Source of the DNA: Heligmosomoides polygyrus polygyrus
Lineage: Eukaryota; Nematoda; Chromadorea; Rhabditida; Heligmosomidae
Direction of reading: 5' to 3'
Assembly: GCA_947396885.1 (NCBI GenBank)
Contig: OX377204.1
Span: 42,953,139-43,017,138 of the forward strand
DNA length: 64,000 nt
A model generated the notes under the pieces. That model searched no databases. It was not told the origin of the DNA and saw nothing but the letters and a program-made list of their open reading frames with translations. The position numbers and the translations under genes were made by a program. Every line of letters begins with the position of its first letter. Positions within the stretch are counted from its first letter, which is position 1. Shown piece after piece: positions 33,227-44,225 of the stretch.

Positions 33227-33887
33227 GTCGAGTACGTCAGTGACGTGGTTCTGACGCGGCAGGACGACTCGCCGACGGAGCTGGCGCCAGAGGACGCAGC
33301 CGGCAACGGCAGGACTCCGGCCGCCTCCCCCGAGAGAGGACTGCGCACCCAGGTCGGCGAGGCGCACGAGAAGCCTTCCAGGAGCCAGGTGGGTTAGCAG
33401 GGAGCTGGCCGCGTCCTCTCATGAAGGAGTATCCACGTCAAGTGATGCACAACTTCCCTGGGAGGGTTGCTCAGCCTTTCTCTGTGCAATTGGTCGGTAT
33501 TGGGTTGGTCTGAAAATAATGCAGATTTTGCTATTCCATCTTCAGCTTCCTATAAACAAAGAAAATATTAGGTCAAGATTTTTAAGGTTTTCAAAATGTC
33601 TGGGAGTATGTGGATATATTTTCAAGGCCAAGATTGACTCTGAAGAACTACCAAAGTCATTCAAAAGGATTTGAAATTCTGATAATTTTGGAAGCCTTTT
33701 TCTGACCGACAAAGTGGATATGCAGGACGCGTTCGTTGACGAGTTCAAAACAAGAACAAATCGCGGAGCACAGATCCGCATTCGGACCAGATACCTGCAA
33801 ATGAGCAGTACAGCTCTGAGATCAGCAATGACAGGAAAGCCTAATTTTTCAATCACGGAAAATTCGTCAAAGAGTGAAAGGCAGTAA
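33227..33887 (+). CDS. Candidate three-exon 3' gene end (hypothetical)
   Basis: I do not recognise the protein. Exon a (33227-33388, GC-rich) lies between AGTTTCCAG| and GCCAG|GTGGGT and reads VEYVSDVVLTRQDDSPTELA, PEDAAGNGRTPAASPERGLR, TQVGEAHEKPSRSQ. Exon b (33546-33586) follows TTCCATCTTCAG| and reads LPINKENIRSRFL in matching phase. Exon c (33695-33887) fits the phase through a weak acceptor (TTTTGGAAG|) and reads FVDEFKTRTNRGAQIRIRTR, YLQMSSTALRSAMTGKPNFS to TAA. Exons a and b are supported by sites and phase; c is weaker because a 146-codon minus-strand frame also covers it. The composition suggests a soluble or cytoplasmic tail. Confidence 0.4.
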
Positions 33888-34309
33888 CAAGTTCCACATG
33901 AAGGCAGCAGCGGTTTAAAGTCTCTGTTGACTATTATGCAAACATAACAGGAAATATTGTTCAAGGTAAGTTTACAATTCATGCTTTTGCTAGTAATAGA
34001 GAGCGAAAAATCCTCCTAATAGGAGCCTTCATAAGTTGACCAACAAATAGAACAGCATCAACAGCGGTAAATAGGAGGGTTTTGCTCCATCTTTCACAAC
34101 TGCATGGTGCCATTTCAGAACGGGTTAGCGTACTTTACAAGTACAAAGGCGAATTTGTACACGAAAATGGCAGCGGTCGCTGCTTAAAAGCAATTCTGGG
34201 TTTGCATAATCCGGAGTCCCATTGTATGTACAATTACAAAGGTGACGGCCGACAACACCTATCTAAATCCTCTTTCCAGTGTCCATACAAGCGTAGATAT
34301 GAGCTCACA

Positions 34310-34385
34310 AAATTTTCGAATGCTCGAATGGCTGCGAATTCTCACAGCATTCTTTCGAATATTCGAATTCGAATGTATTCGGTAA
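34310..34385. repeat. TTCGAA-rich palindromic repeat, short copy
   Basis: TTTCGAATGCTCGAATGGC and TTCGAATATTCGAATTCGAA. Same sequence type as the 41-bp arrays at 51010-51215 and 63058-63245, without the full unit. Confidence 0.7.
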
Positions 34386-35473
34386 CAATACGTTAGCATC
34401 CCAAATTCCTTGCCAGCGACAAAGGTTAAATATCACACAACAACGAATCGACCTCAACGAGTTCGTCGACACCCGAAGCCTAGGAAATCAGGCCCATGAA
34501 AATGTAATGATGTCATATAATCAGAAAAGGAATACAGTTCCGATAGTTTCTATTTGAACTGAAAAAATGATCTATCGGCGAAAATGTTCGAATTTGGAAA
34601 ATGTGGAAAACAACACTTCTTTATGGCCCAAACAAATGGTATATATCATTATGCAACTCTTCCGCAGAGGCGGAAAACGGAAAACTAATTGTGAGCGAAC
34701 AAAGGAATAACTTTCGTGGTCGACAACGAGGTCGAACGAAGCACCTTTTCCGCCGTAGGTGACCATCACTGTAGATGATCACCATGTTACCTGTCGCTTC
34801 ACCCTCAAGATTAGGAAGAACTGGAGTACCCTGCCCTTCAGAGCTTGATTAACTGACGGCGACGGGGGTTAGGAGACTAACTCCAAAAAGAAGCCGAACA
34901 TATCCATTATGCGATGATGCGCTTTCTAAGCTTTCCGCAGAGGGTAACAAGCCGGATTTTATCTCATTTGGAAAACAGATCCGTTGCTGGCGCGTCTCCG
35001 GGACCGAACTATAACTCGGAGAATTCGAAATTCCTTTAAGTTTATAATTTTGCTGTGACGAACGAAATCTGGATACATGTTATTTTCCTTTTGTTGCTCA
35101 GATTAATCCCCAGCAGCTCAAAAACAGGTCCTCCACACCAAGACGCCACGCATTTCTCGTATGAGCTTTGAAGAAAAGCCTGTCGAAAGTGGTTAAGCGG
35201 CAAATTAAAAAAAAAGAATGAATAAAGGATTTAGCAGAGGTTCAAAATAAATAGCTTAAAAGCTTGGTGCCGAACAGTTCTTTACTGGAGTAACCTCAGG
35301 TTGGGGTGATTAGGATGTCCCTGGTTTGACGCATATGGACATGCGGCTGTCGAGATACACTAATACTTTTGAGCTCGCCTTATAGCGACTCTTCGAGAAA
35401 ATCTTTTGCTTCCGAGAACGTAACATGCTGTATCTTTGCTTCGAGTCGGGCGTTCTACTACAACGCATTTCAG

Positions 35474-35566
35474 ACTAGAGCATGGCTGTCGTTTTCAACA
35501 CGCACGCCGTCGGATGGTATCGATGACTTAGATGTGCTCCCTCCAGAAGCCGAGGAGAGCGGTTCG
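35474..35566 (+). CDS. Candidate internal exon, 31 codons (hypothetical)
   Basis: Lies between ACGCATTTCAG| and GGTTCG|GTGAGT, both good nematode sites. It is open in phase 0: TRAWLSFSTRTPSDGIDDLD then VLPPEAEESGS. The next possible acceptor (TTTCTCCCAG| at 35622) leads to frames with early stops, so the gene structure is unresolved. No family recognised. Confidence 0.3.
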
Positions 35567-37183
35567 GTGAGTCAACTGCCCTCCTTTTTATCGTCAGTCG
35601 CGCAAGCGGCCTTTCTCCCAGACTTTTGATGGATAGGTGCACGGAAAACATTCGTCGTGTTGTTCCGCTCATCAGAAGAAGAAGCTGCTCAGACAGCTGA
35701 ACGTTTCGGTGTTTCTGCAGGTGATCGAAGCCGGTCGAGTGGCGTCTTAGGTGAACCTTTGATCAGAAATTCCCGAAAATCACAACAAGAGCCAAAGGTA
35801 GGGTGGCTTTGGCAACACGATCTCGTCCGGCTCTTCTAGATGAGCAGCTCGATGAGCAGCTCGATGAGCTCGGTCGTCATGCGTGACGTGACCGCTCCCA
35901 ACTGGAAACGGGAGGGATAACAGGGAAGAGATCGCAGACGCAAGAAAGGTCGCGTCTTCTTGTCACCTGCTCCACCGTGACACTCCTCTCGCTTCCGTTG
36001 TAATGCGACAGCTTGTCCTCGTTTTATGACCCGGGACATTGGCCGCTGTGTGCTGACAGGGGATTCGAGGGATTCTGGAAATTGTGATGTCCAAACGGCG
36101 ATATTCATGAAACGTTGACCTCAGAGAGCAGAAGTCACCCGTCAGCCTTTCTTACACGGCCTGTTACATATTATTTATATTATTTAACTCCTTGCAAATT
36201 CCGAAGTAGACGAATCTGTTCGAGAGTAGGCCGATGAGGTCGCCCTGACGGGATCCATCTAAATGGAATCAGAATGAGTGCGGCAAATGGGGAGAGGCGC
36301 CACTCTCAAATTCGGCAAAGGCTGTGTATCTCTACCGAGTCCTGCACCAAACAGAGTGACTGCTGTGTGCTGATCCACTCCTTTGCGACAATGCCATTTC
36401 AGTCTTCCGTTAAAAATTGTTATTATTTGGCCAACATCTTTTGCGGACAGAACTAAATCAAAAAATTGCATCCCCTATTAAATAGTCAATGAGCAATGAT
36501 GGAAGGTGCAGTTCCAGAGGAAACATTTTTGCATTTTCTTCTAGCATCGCCTCAAGTTGCCTATGCAGCGACAGATAGCACTGTCGGACATTGTCGCAAA
36601 AGGAACAGAGGAGGCTTCCGAAAGGCTAAGTTGTAGATTGATAAAACGGAGGTCGAGGGTTCGAATCCGGTTGTTCTGTTTTTGTTTCACCCACCCTGCT
36701 TTGTTTTTTTTAGCTTTTTACAAATAAAGGCTCATATGCGGTGCAGCAGGTCATATCACTGCACAGTATCGCCCCATTTCCACCATTTGAACAGAAGGAA
36801 GTGTTTTCGTAAATTAAAAAAAGCATGACATGGCAAGTCCACTTTTTCATCTGCGCCAGGTCGGTTCTGAAAAATATGGATGTAGGGTGTTGGGAGGGCA
36901 TTCTATGTTCTTGATTTTTTTTGCTGCTCCACTTGAGTGGCTTGGACACCACTATGCATGCTCATGTTTCTATTCGAGGCCTCTTAACGCCTGAACATTT
37001 CAACGCATAACATTCGTCTCTTACATCTATAACCTTGTGCACACAAATCTCTGAACATCCGCGGGTGGTTTTGCCAAAGAGACCATTATACCATCGTTAG
37101 TACCATCGTTAGCTGAGGTAAGGTCATTCGCGCTTTTTCCAACAACTTGCACTGCGACCATTCCTGATGTTTCATATAATTCA
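35567..37183. other. No supportable gene
   Basis: Short frames only. A B-box-like GGGTTCGAATCCGG at 36657-36670 lies in another tRNA-like relic (36600-36720), followed by TTTTTACAAATAAAGGCTCA as in 28960-29370. GATGAGCAGCTC is directly repeated at 35839-35862. Confidence 0.45.
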
Positions 37184-38640
37184 CAAGTGCTCCGACACGC
37201 CTAACGGCGTGTCTTGCACTTGCGCGCTTCCCGCGACTTTGCAGCATCGCTGACCTATGGAAAATAGTTTTGTAAAACATAAAATTTGCTAACATCTAGG
37301 TCCTGCTGCGTACTTCATTGGCGTACTTCATCAAGTCGTTCACCACTCCCGTGCATTCATTATAGACATTCTCTCCGTACCGACCATTAACGTCATTGGT
37401 TTGTGCGGCGCAGTACTTCCGTCCCTCAGGTTGCTCCTCCGCAACCGCTCTCATGCTCAAGAGCTAGCGTTCCAAGATGTCGTTGACATGTCTACCGAAG
37501 CCAGGTTCCCACTTACTCGTTTCTTCTTACTGGACCTAGTTGCTGGTACTGGACTTCCTTCCCCTCTTTAGTCCCCCATCTTTGTGTTCCCAACTCTTGC
37601 CCATTTCTTTGTATCCACTATTGAGCCCCTACTTGACTCTTTTTGCTGGCTTCTCTGTCTTGGTCCCTCTTCCAGGTCGTTCCTTTCCTTCCTGGTCGCT
37701 CTTCTGGTTTACCCTAAAGCTCCCCTTTACTGCTCTTCTCCACCACCCCTTTAGTGGTCCTCCCATACTCACGGCAGACGTCGGTGACACTATTCAGGAA
37801 CAGGACACTTCTTGCACGACGAGCCTAGGGAGCCCAGTTCTGGGTCCAAAGCTCAGAAGACCCGTCTTCCAAATCCAGAAGCTCGGAAGCGCGGGCAGTC
37901 GCCGCGGTGTCAAGCATGAAGAGGCTATGCATATGGCAGATTCCTTGTTCGCCGTATGAATTCATTTACGGCTCCCTTCTTGTTGGTTCCGCGTTCTGGT
38001 CCTGCCTCCAGGTCCCTTCTTCCAGGTAGATACCCCCTCGGGATCCTCCTTACTACTCTACCTCAATTAAGTAGCCCTCCCACGCTCACGACACGACGAG
38101 CGAAAGCCCAATGCGCGGCATCGGTGTCACATCTTCTAAATCCGGTCTCACTCACTGGTAATGGATCCCCTTGCTGATTCTTCTTACTGTCCCCCCCCCC
38201 TGATTGATAACTCCCTACTGGTCCCTGCTTATTGCCTAAACCCTTCTTGATGCCACCTCCTGGCCTGCTTCATTGATCCCCCTATCGACCCTCCCTCCAT
38301 CCCGATGCATCCTGCAGGTCGCTCCCTCCTGATCGCTGTCGGTTCTCCACCCTCGAAGTCCCCCTTCTACTCTTACCCCTTTAGTGGTCTCTCATGCTCA
38401 TAGCACGAAGTCGGCGGCACGGTTTCTGAATCTGGACACTCAGAAACGTCCGAGGTGCTGTTATGTTAAGCAGTAAAGGGCTGCGCTTCCCCTGCTGCAG
38501 CAACATCCCACATTCAATAGCAAATTTTGCCCGCGGTGTAGATGACGAGGCGTATCTTGCTTGGGTTAGATCACTCCACCGCCCCCGCTGTGGATGATGC
38601 GGCGTATTTCAATTAGATTAGATCACGCAAACGTGATCGA
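37184..38640. repeat. Repeat D, copy 2
   Basis: Starts AAGTGCTCCGACACGCC with the perfect palindrome GACACGCCTAACGGCGTGTC (8-bp arms). It is collinear with 8248-9560 in the same orientation, with small indels. The right side has TAGATCACGCAAACGTGATC, itself palindromic (GATCACG/CGTGATC). Pyrimidine-rich, non-coding. Confidence 0.8.
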
Positions 38641-39314
38641 CCTCATACTCAATTATATAGTGGTAGATAGATAGATTATTTCGCCGCCAATGGAGCGCTG
38701 CTTAACCGAAAAGTTTGAGGCTCACCATGTTTCAGCGAGGTATACGGTTTGGAAAACGAGCAGAATAGAACTAAACGCTTACTACCCTTCAAAAGATTGA
38801 AACGGGGCGGCAATGCATAATGGTTTTACATGCTCTGCCATGTTTCGATAGGTATGCCAGACAAAAAGACATCAAGCGTATTCAAACCGTCGGTATCATG
38901 CTTGGGGGGTCTATTCTCTATCAATCCAGTGAAACGATCGCCGACTTGAGCATAAGACAGACGAGTCAGCCCACTGACGAGCGGCTTTACTCGGCCATAG
39001 CTATGTACTGTGCAGACCTCTGGTTCAGATACCGGCATCTTGTCAAATCCGAGACTTTCCGTCTTCCGGTGCTGCTTCGAAGAAAATAAGCTTGCTCCAT
39101 GTAGATTGCGGAACACCTGGTTGGCTTCAGTTGGTTATGGTAGGGAAAATTTGCTCACTTGGAAGAGGCGTTTTCGAGCACTTCCTTTTGACGAAAGTTT
39201 TTAAAAGTTCGACTTTGTCTGACGACTTTTCTAGACAATCTTCACTGAGATAACGTTGCCCAGATTCCTTTTATGATAATCTAACCATTTCCATCGCAGG
39301 ATTCTGGGGCCGGC

Positions 39315-39494
39315 ATGAGCTCAGCACCCGTCGCTCGAATCGCCCATTGCCTTCCTCGCAGAGCTGCAAGATTCAATAGCACCCGACAATTGAAGCAACA
39401 AAACATCTCCGAGAAATCACCCTCTAAACGCCCTCCGTCTGTGCTGTATTCGAAACCAAGCCTGATTTATCTGCATTCCGACTCCCTACAATAA
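39315..39494 (+). CDS. Candidate first exon with mitochondrial-type presequence (hypothetical)
   Basis: Too short for a 60-codon cut-off. An acceptor (ACCATTTCCATCGCAG|, 39299) is followed 15 nt later by ATG and 59 codons: MSSAPVARIAHCLPRRAARF, NSTRQLKQQNISEKSPSKRP, PSVLYSKPSLIYLHSDSLQ. The N-terminus is rich in Arg, Ala and Ser without acidic residues and has RRAARFNST, like a mitochondrial targeting peptide with its cleavage region. The AG could be a spliced-leader acceptor. The frame runs into TAA that overlaps AATAAA; a real gene would need a donor before it or end here. Downstream plus-strand candidates are at 39964 and 40693. Confidence 0.35.
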   Translation: MSSAPVARIAHCLPRRAARFNSTRQLKQQNISEKSPSKRPPSVLYSKPSLIYLHSDSLQ

Positions 39495-39963
39495 AAGCTG
39501 AGGATACAGGACCACCTTCACTTACTAAACCACTGCGTCAACGCGCCTAATGATGGATGTGCGTTAATCGACCCATCGGGACTAAGCCGTCCACGCATGC
39601 AGATAGTTCGAATATGCATTCCGTCAACCATACTTTCCGTAGGGCAGGTGTTGTCTCAGAAGAAAATTTCGCGCAATTATTGTTTCGGGAAAAGTGCGAG
39701 TAAAATACAGCGTACTGTGAAGCTTTTTCATATGCTGCCTAGGTGATTGATGACATTCGACTGATAAGGCAAAAAGAAGTTTGGTAACGATTCACTAACT
39801 CGGAGCGGACTGCTTACGATTAGTTTAGTTAGTTAAGTCTCGTCTATTTGAGTTTGACTAATTAATAAAACTGCGGAGAATCGAATTCTCACTTAGTGTG
39901 AGCAGTCCCCGTTGTCAAAATTTTGACATGCACTTTCTTAGGTGAGCATCCATCTCGACGATA

Positions 39964-40152
39964 TTGCGACATTTCGACATTGTTTCTGAGGACTGCGATC
40001 ACGCCACGAATATTTTGTTCCAAATGTTGCACCACGCTGATCTGCGCACCCGCATGATTAGAGAGCTTAACACCAGCTACATGTATGCCTCTTGTTGTGC
40101 TCCAGACCGGAACATCGATCGGCCGCTCCCAGTGAACCGACGAACTCGCTAG
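39964..40152 (+). CDS. Candidate exon (hypothetical)
   Basis: Open frame after an acceptor-like ACTTTCTTAG| at 39940: RHFDIVSEDCDHATNILFQM, LHHADLRTRMIRELNTSYMY, ASCCAPDRN, with a stop at 40152. It has no in-frame ATG start of its own (the first codon shown is TTG). The composition is protein-like and it lies between two other plus-strand candidates. No family recognised. Confidence 0.25.
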   Translation: MRHFDIVSEDCDHATNILFQMLHHADLRTRMIRELNTSYMYASCCAPDRNIDRPLPVNRRTR

Positions 40153-40692
40153 GCATCTTATTTAAGCAGCTTTCGAAAGCATGACAAGTCGCCACCTGGG
40201 ACAACACGGTCGTTTGTTCCATGCCTTCGGTTGTATTGGCATGCCATCAAGCAGCTCTTGACAGTTCCGTCTGTGCTTTTGTTCAGTTCGTTGCTTCGCT
40301 GCAGCAGTGTGCTAACTCAAAATGTGGTTTACGATTGTGACGAGCACAGCGTAACCAGCAGAAAGAAGAGCTTTTGGGCGCGTTTCTGTGGCCCTACACA
40401 GCCCTCACTGTCGGAGTCCCTTGGTTGCTGCTAGATTACAACACACGCAGCGTCTGAAGAGAAATGCGTGGCCGATGGTGGACCATTTGGTTAACTGCGG
40501 AGGGAATACCCGTTGATGATAATTGGAAGGTGAACACGCATTTGTGATCCGCAGACTAGAGCGGATCTTTACAATTTCGACGGCACTTTGTGGTTTCAGT
40601 GGTGATGGTCATGCTTCGGAGGTGTGGCTGCTTGTTCCTGTATCGATGATAATTCGTTGCGACACCCAATATTCCTTTGTACCGAGTTTCAG

Positions 40693-40871
40693 GATGATGA
40701 GTACGAGCCAGTAGAGGAGTGCCTTCTCAACCGAGATGAGCTGCCGTTGAAGACCGTGCAAAGACTTACCGAACAGGCACGGAAACTAGGGAAGCTGATC
40801 CGCACGAGGAACAGGCTGCAGCAGCAGTACTGCATCAACCGCGAGCAACCGCAGCTCAACGACGAATTCAG
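40693..40871 (+). CDS. Candidate internal exon, charged helical segment (hypothetical)
   Basis: Bounded by ACCGAGTTTCAG| and GAATTCAG|GTGGGC. 179 nt, starting in phase 0: DDEYEPVEECLLNRDELPLK, TVQRLTEQARKLGKLIRTRN, RLQQQYCINREQPQLNDEF. The stretch TVQRLTEQARKLGKLIRTRNRLQQ has heptad-like Leu/Val spacing and is probably helical or coiled coil. Good splice sites and a clean frame make this one of the best host-exon candidates here. No family recognised. Confidence 0.45.
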
Positions 40872-41399
40872 GTGGGCCATCCGTTTTCGGTGCTACGGAG
40901 CGGTTTCTGCGGCAGCAGAACCGAACGAGTAATACCCCTCATTTAAGCTGAAAGTGTCTACCAAGGTAAAGAGGGCTAGGGATATTTCGGATATTCATGA
41001 GATCTAGGCGGAGCTAAGGCGCCTCAACGTTTGAGATTCAGAAGTAGTGAACTGACATCCTGTTCTTTTCCAGGAACTTTTACTTATAACATGCATCGGT
41101 AATAATTTTAGTGGAACTCATTATTCGTCTAGGACACCAGCAGTGTAAACCTGAACAAGGGCTTAGAGGTGAAACAGGATGTAAAAGGTTTCTGATTCTG
41201 ATAACTTGTTCTTATTGTTACGTTGGATATTTATCGTTAAAACTATGTAGGGAGAGATGATAAAACCGTTGGCTTACAATCTTGTCACGGAAGGTTCTCC
41301 TTTGACATATGCGAAAAATCCTCTGCGCAGCTTTTTCTTCTTCAGCGTTTGTCCCGCTTAGTTGCACCGCATTTCTAGAATGTTGGCGCCACTTTTCCC

Positions 41400-41475
41400 G
41401 ATCAAATGCCTGATCAGTAGGGATGTGCGGAAATTTTTCTGGAAAAGCGGAAGACGAAAGACGGAACGGAAATGA
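41400..41475 (-). repeat. GGAACGGAA-type dispersed repeat, copy 1
   Basis: Reads (minus) TTCCGCACATCCCTACTGAT after ATTTCCGTTCCGTC-like sequence. Inverted copy of 46975-47106. Confidence 0.6.
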
Positions 41476-41943
41476 CACACATTCGCCATTTTTTCAAAGA
41501 ATGCATCTGAAACGGCGTCAGAGGCGGCTTCTATTGCACTTTTTCTTGCTCAGAACTTTGCGAGCAGCAGAATCTTCAACAGATTAATGCTAATCCTCTT
41601 CATAACATAGCATAACAAAGCATGAATTTATAATATTGCTATGATAACCCTTTGGCTATGGCTAGAGTAATAAACGAAAATAAATTCAGGGTCTTATCTC
41701 ACTATTGCTCACTATTTCAGCATGCAGTCACTCTGCTGTTTTCATATCTAGTTCCTGCGACTGAAATCTAAAACTAGAGCAGCCAAGTAGATCATTCTGC
41801 GACCAGGAGAGAGATCCCTTTCATATTCTCCCTCTGTGGCATCACGAACGACGTGGTGACTGCACAGGACATACTCACATTAGCAGTTACATTGTAATCA
41901 CCAAAACTAAAATAGTACTCAGAATTCATTCTGCAATCTAAGA

Positions 41944-42284
41944 TGGAGAACCTCCAAAATTGAGGTGAGCTTTTGCGATGCATTTTTTACAGGATGTAGG
42001 GTCCCGTGTCAGGAGTCCAAAGCCATAGGTAGTTTTTTCGGAATGGGCCGCTGTGGTCGAAGAAAGGCGTGTGAAAACGTCAGCGCGAAGTTCATCACGC
42101 TCTGCTGCCATCCAGCGAATGCGGTGAGTTGGCGCAGTGGATAGTGGCGCTGCTTCAGGTCGTAGGTCCCGTTCTTCTGCGACGGAACATTTTTTGCATT
42201 TCAACTGACTGGTTGAGATTTGAGAGGTCCTGACGGCTACACAATTTTTGGGCGTTTTCTGCGCATCTTTCCAGTGTGCTAGGG
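41944..42284 (+). repeat. SINE-like arm left of A2 (tRNA-like head)
   Basis: Contains GAGTTGGCGCAGTGGATAGT (A-box-like TGGCGCAGTGG), TTTTTTGCATTTCAACTGAC, TGGTTGAGATTTGAGAGGTC and GGGCGTTTTCTGCGCATC. It is inverted relative to 45997-46287, so the RTE A2 sits between two opposed copies. A third partial copy lies at 62700-62805. Confidence 0.75.
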
Positions 42285-42592
42285 AGAGTAACTTTCTTGC
42301 GGCTTCCTTATTACTGATAGTTTTTTAACCAAGAGGCAATGAGAAATGTATTCAACATAAAAGGGTATGGACGTTCAACACCAAAGCACCAGTAATACAC
42401 AGGCACAAAGTGCATGATGCAGAAGACATTAGCCTTCAGAATGTTGTCAGATGATCAAAGGGAAGGTCGTACACAATGAGGCAGGAGTGAAATCGCTTCA
42501 TAAGCTTTTCAATGTAACTGAAGAAGCCCATATCGGCTGGCTGAATCTGGCCGATGGCACCCGAAGGTATAGTCTGAACAGTCAAATTCTTT

Positions 42593-42604
42593 CGTCAGGC
42601 TATA
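42593..42604. repeat. Target-site duplication of A2, 3' side
   Basis: CGTCAGGCTATA, repeated at 45768-45779. Confidence 0.93.
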
Positions 42605-42821
42605 CTTACTTTGATACTTTGATGGTCCTTTTGTCGGCTGGAGGTCTTCTCAGCGAGGACCACAACTCTTCCAGACCGCTCGATCTCTGGCTGCTTGCAT
42701 CCAGTGAGGCAGACTCCGCTCTCTGGAAGATCTTGAGAATGAGTCTGCCCATCATGTCGGCGGTCGTCCCAATGGTCTCTTATGGTCTCTCGGGAGCCAT
42801 TCTGTGACACGGAGACTCCAT

Positions 42822-44225
42822 CTATCGTCCTTTCGTCGAAGCAGGTGTCCGGCCCAGCGATATTTGGTCTTCTTCATGTACTGCAGCGGGTCTGCTAATT
42901 GCGACTTCCCGTAGCTCCGAGCTTCGTAGGCCTTCTTGCCATTGATGACAAAGGCTTGTCCTTAGAAGACATCTCTCCAGTGCACGATGCGTAGTTTGCA
43001 TCGCTCTGGCGATTGTCTTGTTGTCGGGCCAGGTTTCCGTCGCGTAACACATCGCAGGCAGTACAGAGGCGTTGAATATCGAGGCCCTGAGGCCGGGATC
43101 CTTGACCTGATCGGTGACTTCGCGAATCGAACTGAAGGCTGCCCATGCTGCGCGTCTCCTGCGGGCGATTTCAGGAGCGAGGTCGTTATCCATGTTCAGC
43201 TCTCTTCCCAGATAGACGTAGGAGTCGACCTGTTGCAGAGCGACTCCATTTAACCTTACGAGTCCCGTGTCACACCACTGGTTGACCATAAATTGTGTTT
43301 TGGATTGTTCCAATCCAATCTTCATACCTGCCACATTGAGCTCGTTCAGCATTTCCTCGACTTTTGCCGTGCTGGTAGAGATGAGAACAATATCGTCGGC
43401 GAAGCGAAGGTTGCTGATCCGTTTACCGTCGACAAGGTAGCCTTTATCGTTCCAGTTCAAGTCTTTCATGGCATCCTGGAATGCCGCTGTGAGTAGCTTG
43501 GGAGAAATCGTGTCTCCCTGCCGTACTCCTTTCCCGATAGGAATTTTAAGCTTTCGATCGAGCAGCTGGATGGTAGTCGATGTGTTCGAGAAGCATTCGT
43601 CGAGAAGTCGGATGTAGGGCGATAGTATACCAGCGTGCACAAGTGCGTTCAAAACGGCGTTGATTTCCACAGAGTCAAACGCTTTCCGGTATTCCACGAA
43701 GACAAGGACAAGTGGGAGGTGGTATTCGCGGCTCCTCTCGATGGGCTGTGAGACAGTCTGAATATGGTGCATGCAGGAGAAATCCTTGCGAAACCCTGCT
43801 TGCTCCACTGGCTGATATTCATCCAAGCAACGCTCCATGCGGTTAAGCAGTATCTTGGTGAAGATCTTGTACACAACCGAGAGAAGACTGATGGGTCGAT
43901 AGTTGTTGATATCCTCCTGCTGACCTTTTTTGAAGATTAAAACTGTTTTCGACTCCTTCCATGAGTCCGGAATCCTGCCAAGTCGAAGGTAGTGGTTGAA
44001 GTGCTTGGCAAGAAGTGAGCAGAGGGCACTGCCACCCGCACGAAGGAGATCAGCAGAAATGCCGTCCGGTCCGATAGCAGTGCACGGCTTCATCCTTCTG
44101 ATGGCATGAGCAACTTCTGGTTCCAGAATGGGAGGTACTTCCTCAGCTGGTGACATCAAGTATTTCGGGACAGTGATGGAAGAACGGAACAGATCTGTGT
44201 AGAATTCCTGAACGATGGCCTCCAT
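42822..44225 (-). CDS. A2 reverse transcriptase frame, 467 aa (defective)
   Basis: An RT domain without its endonuclease. NYRPISLLSVVYKIFTKILL (motif 1-2), EQAGFRKDFS, motif A as [25 protein letters not shown] (motif B) and [11 protein letters not shown] (motif C, FADD). In B2 and A1 the motif A position is Asp ([18 protein letters not shown]); here it is Glu (codon at 43692-43694), which should cripple the metal site. ALCYATETW-type RTE sequence follows, then a frame change before the KYRWAGHLL tail. The upstream ATG lies inside the templated hairpin region, so this frame is not the native start. Confidence 0.9.
   Translation of the reverse strand: MEAIVQEFYTDLFRSSITVPKYLMSPAEEVPPILEPEVAHAIRRMKPCTAIGPDGISADLLRAGGSALCSLLAKHFNHYLRLGRIPDSWKESKTVLIFKKGQQEDINNYRPISLLSVVYKIFTKILLNRMERCLDEYQPVEQAGFRKDFSCMHHIQTVSQPIERSREYHLPLVLVFVEYRKAFDSVEINAVLNALVHAGILSPYIRLLDECFSNTSTTIQLLDRKLKIPIGKGVRQGDTISPKLLTAAFQDAMKDLNWNDKGYLVDGKRISNLRFADDIVLISTSTAKVEEMLNELNVAGMKIGLEQSKTQFMVNQWCDTGLVRLNGVALQQVDSYVYLGRELNMDNDLAPEIARRRRAAWAAFSSIREVTDQVKDPGLRASIFNASVLPAMCYATETWPDNKTIARAMQTTHRALERCLLRTSLCHQWQEGLRSSELREVAISRPAAVHEEDQISLGRTPASTKGR

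Noticed and set aside
38820..39116. Opposed 89- and 96-codon frames
   Set aside because: Mutually antisense, no motif, no splice context.
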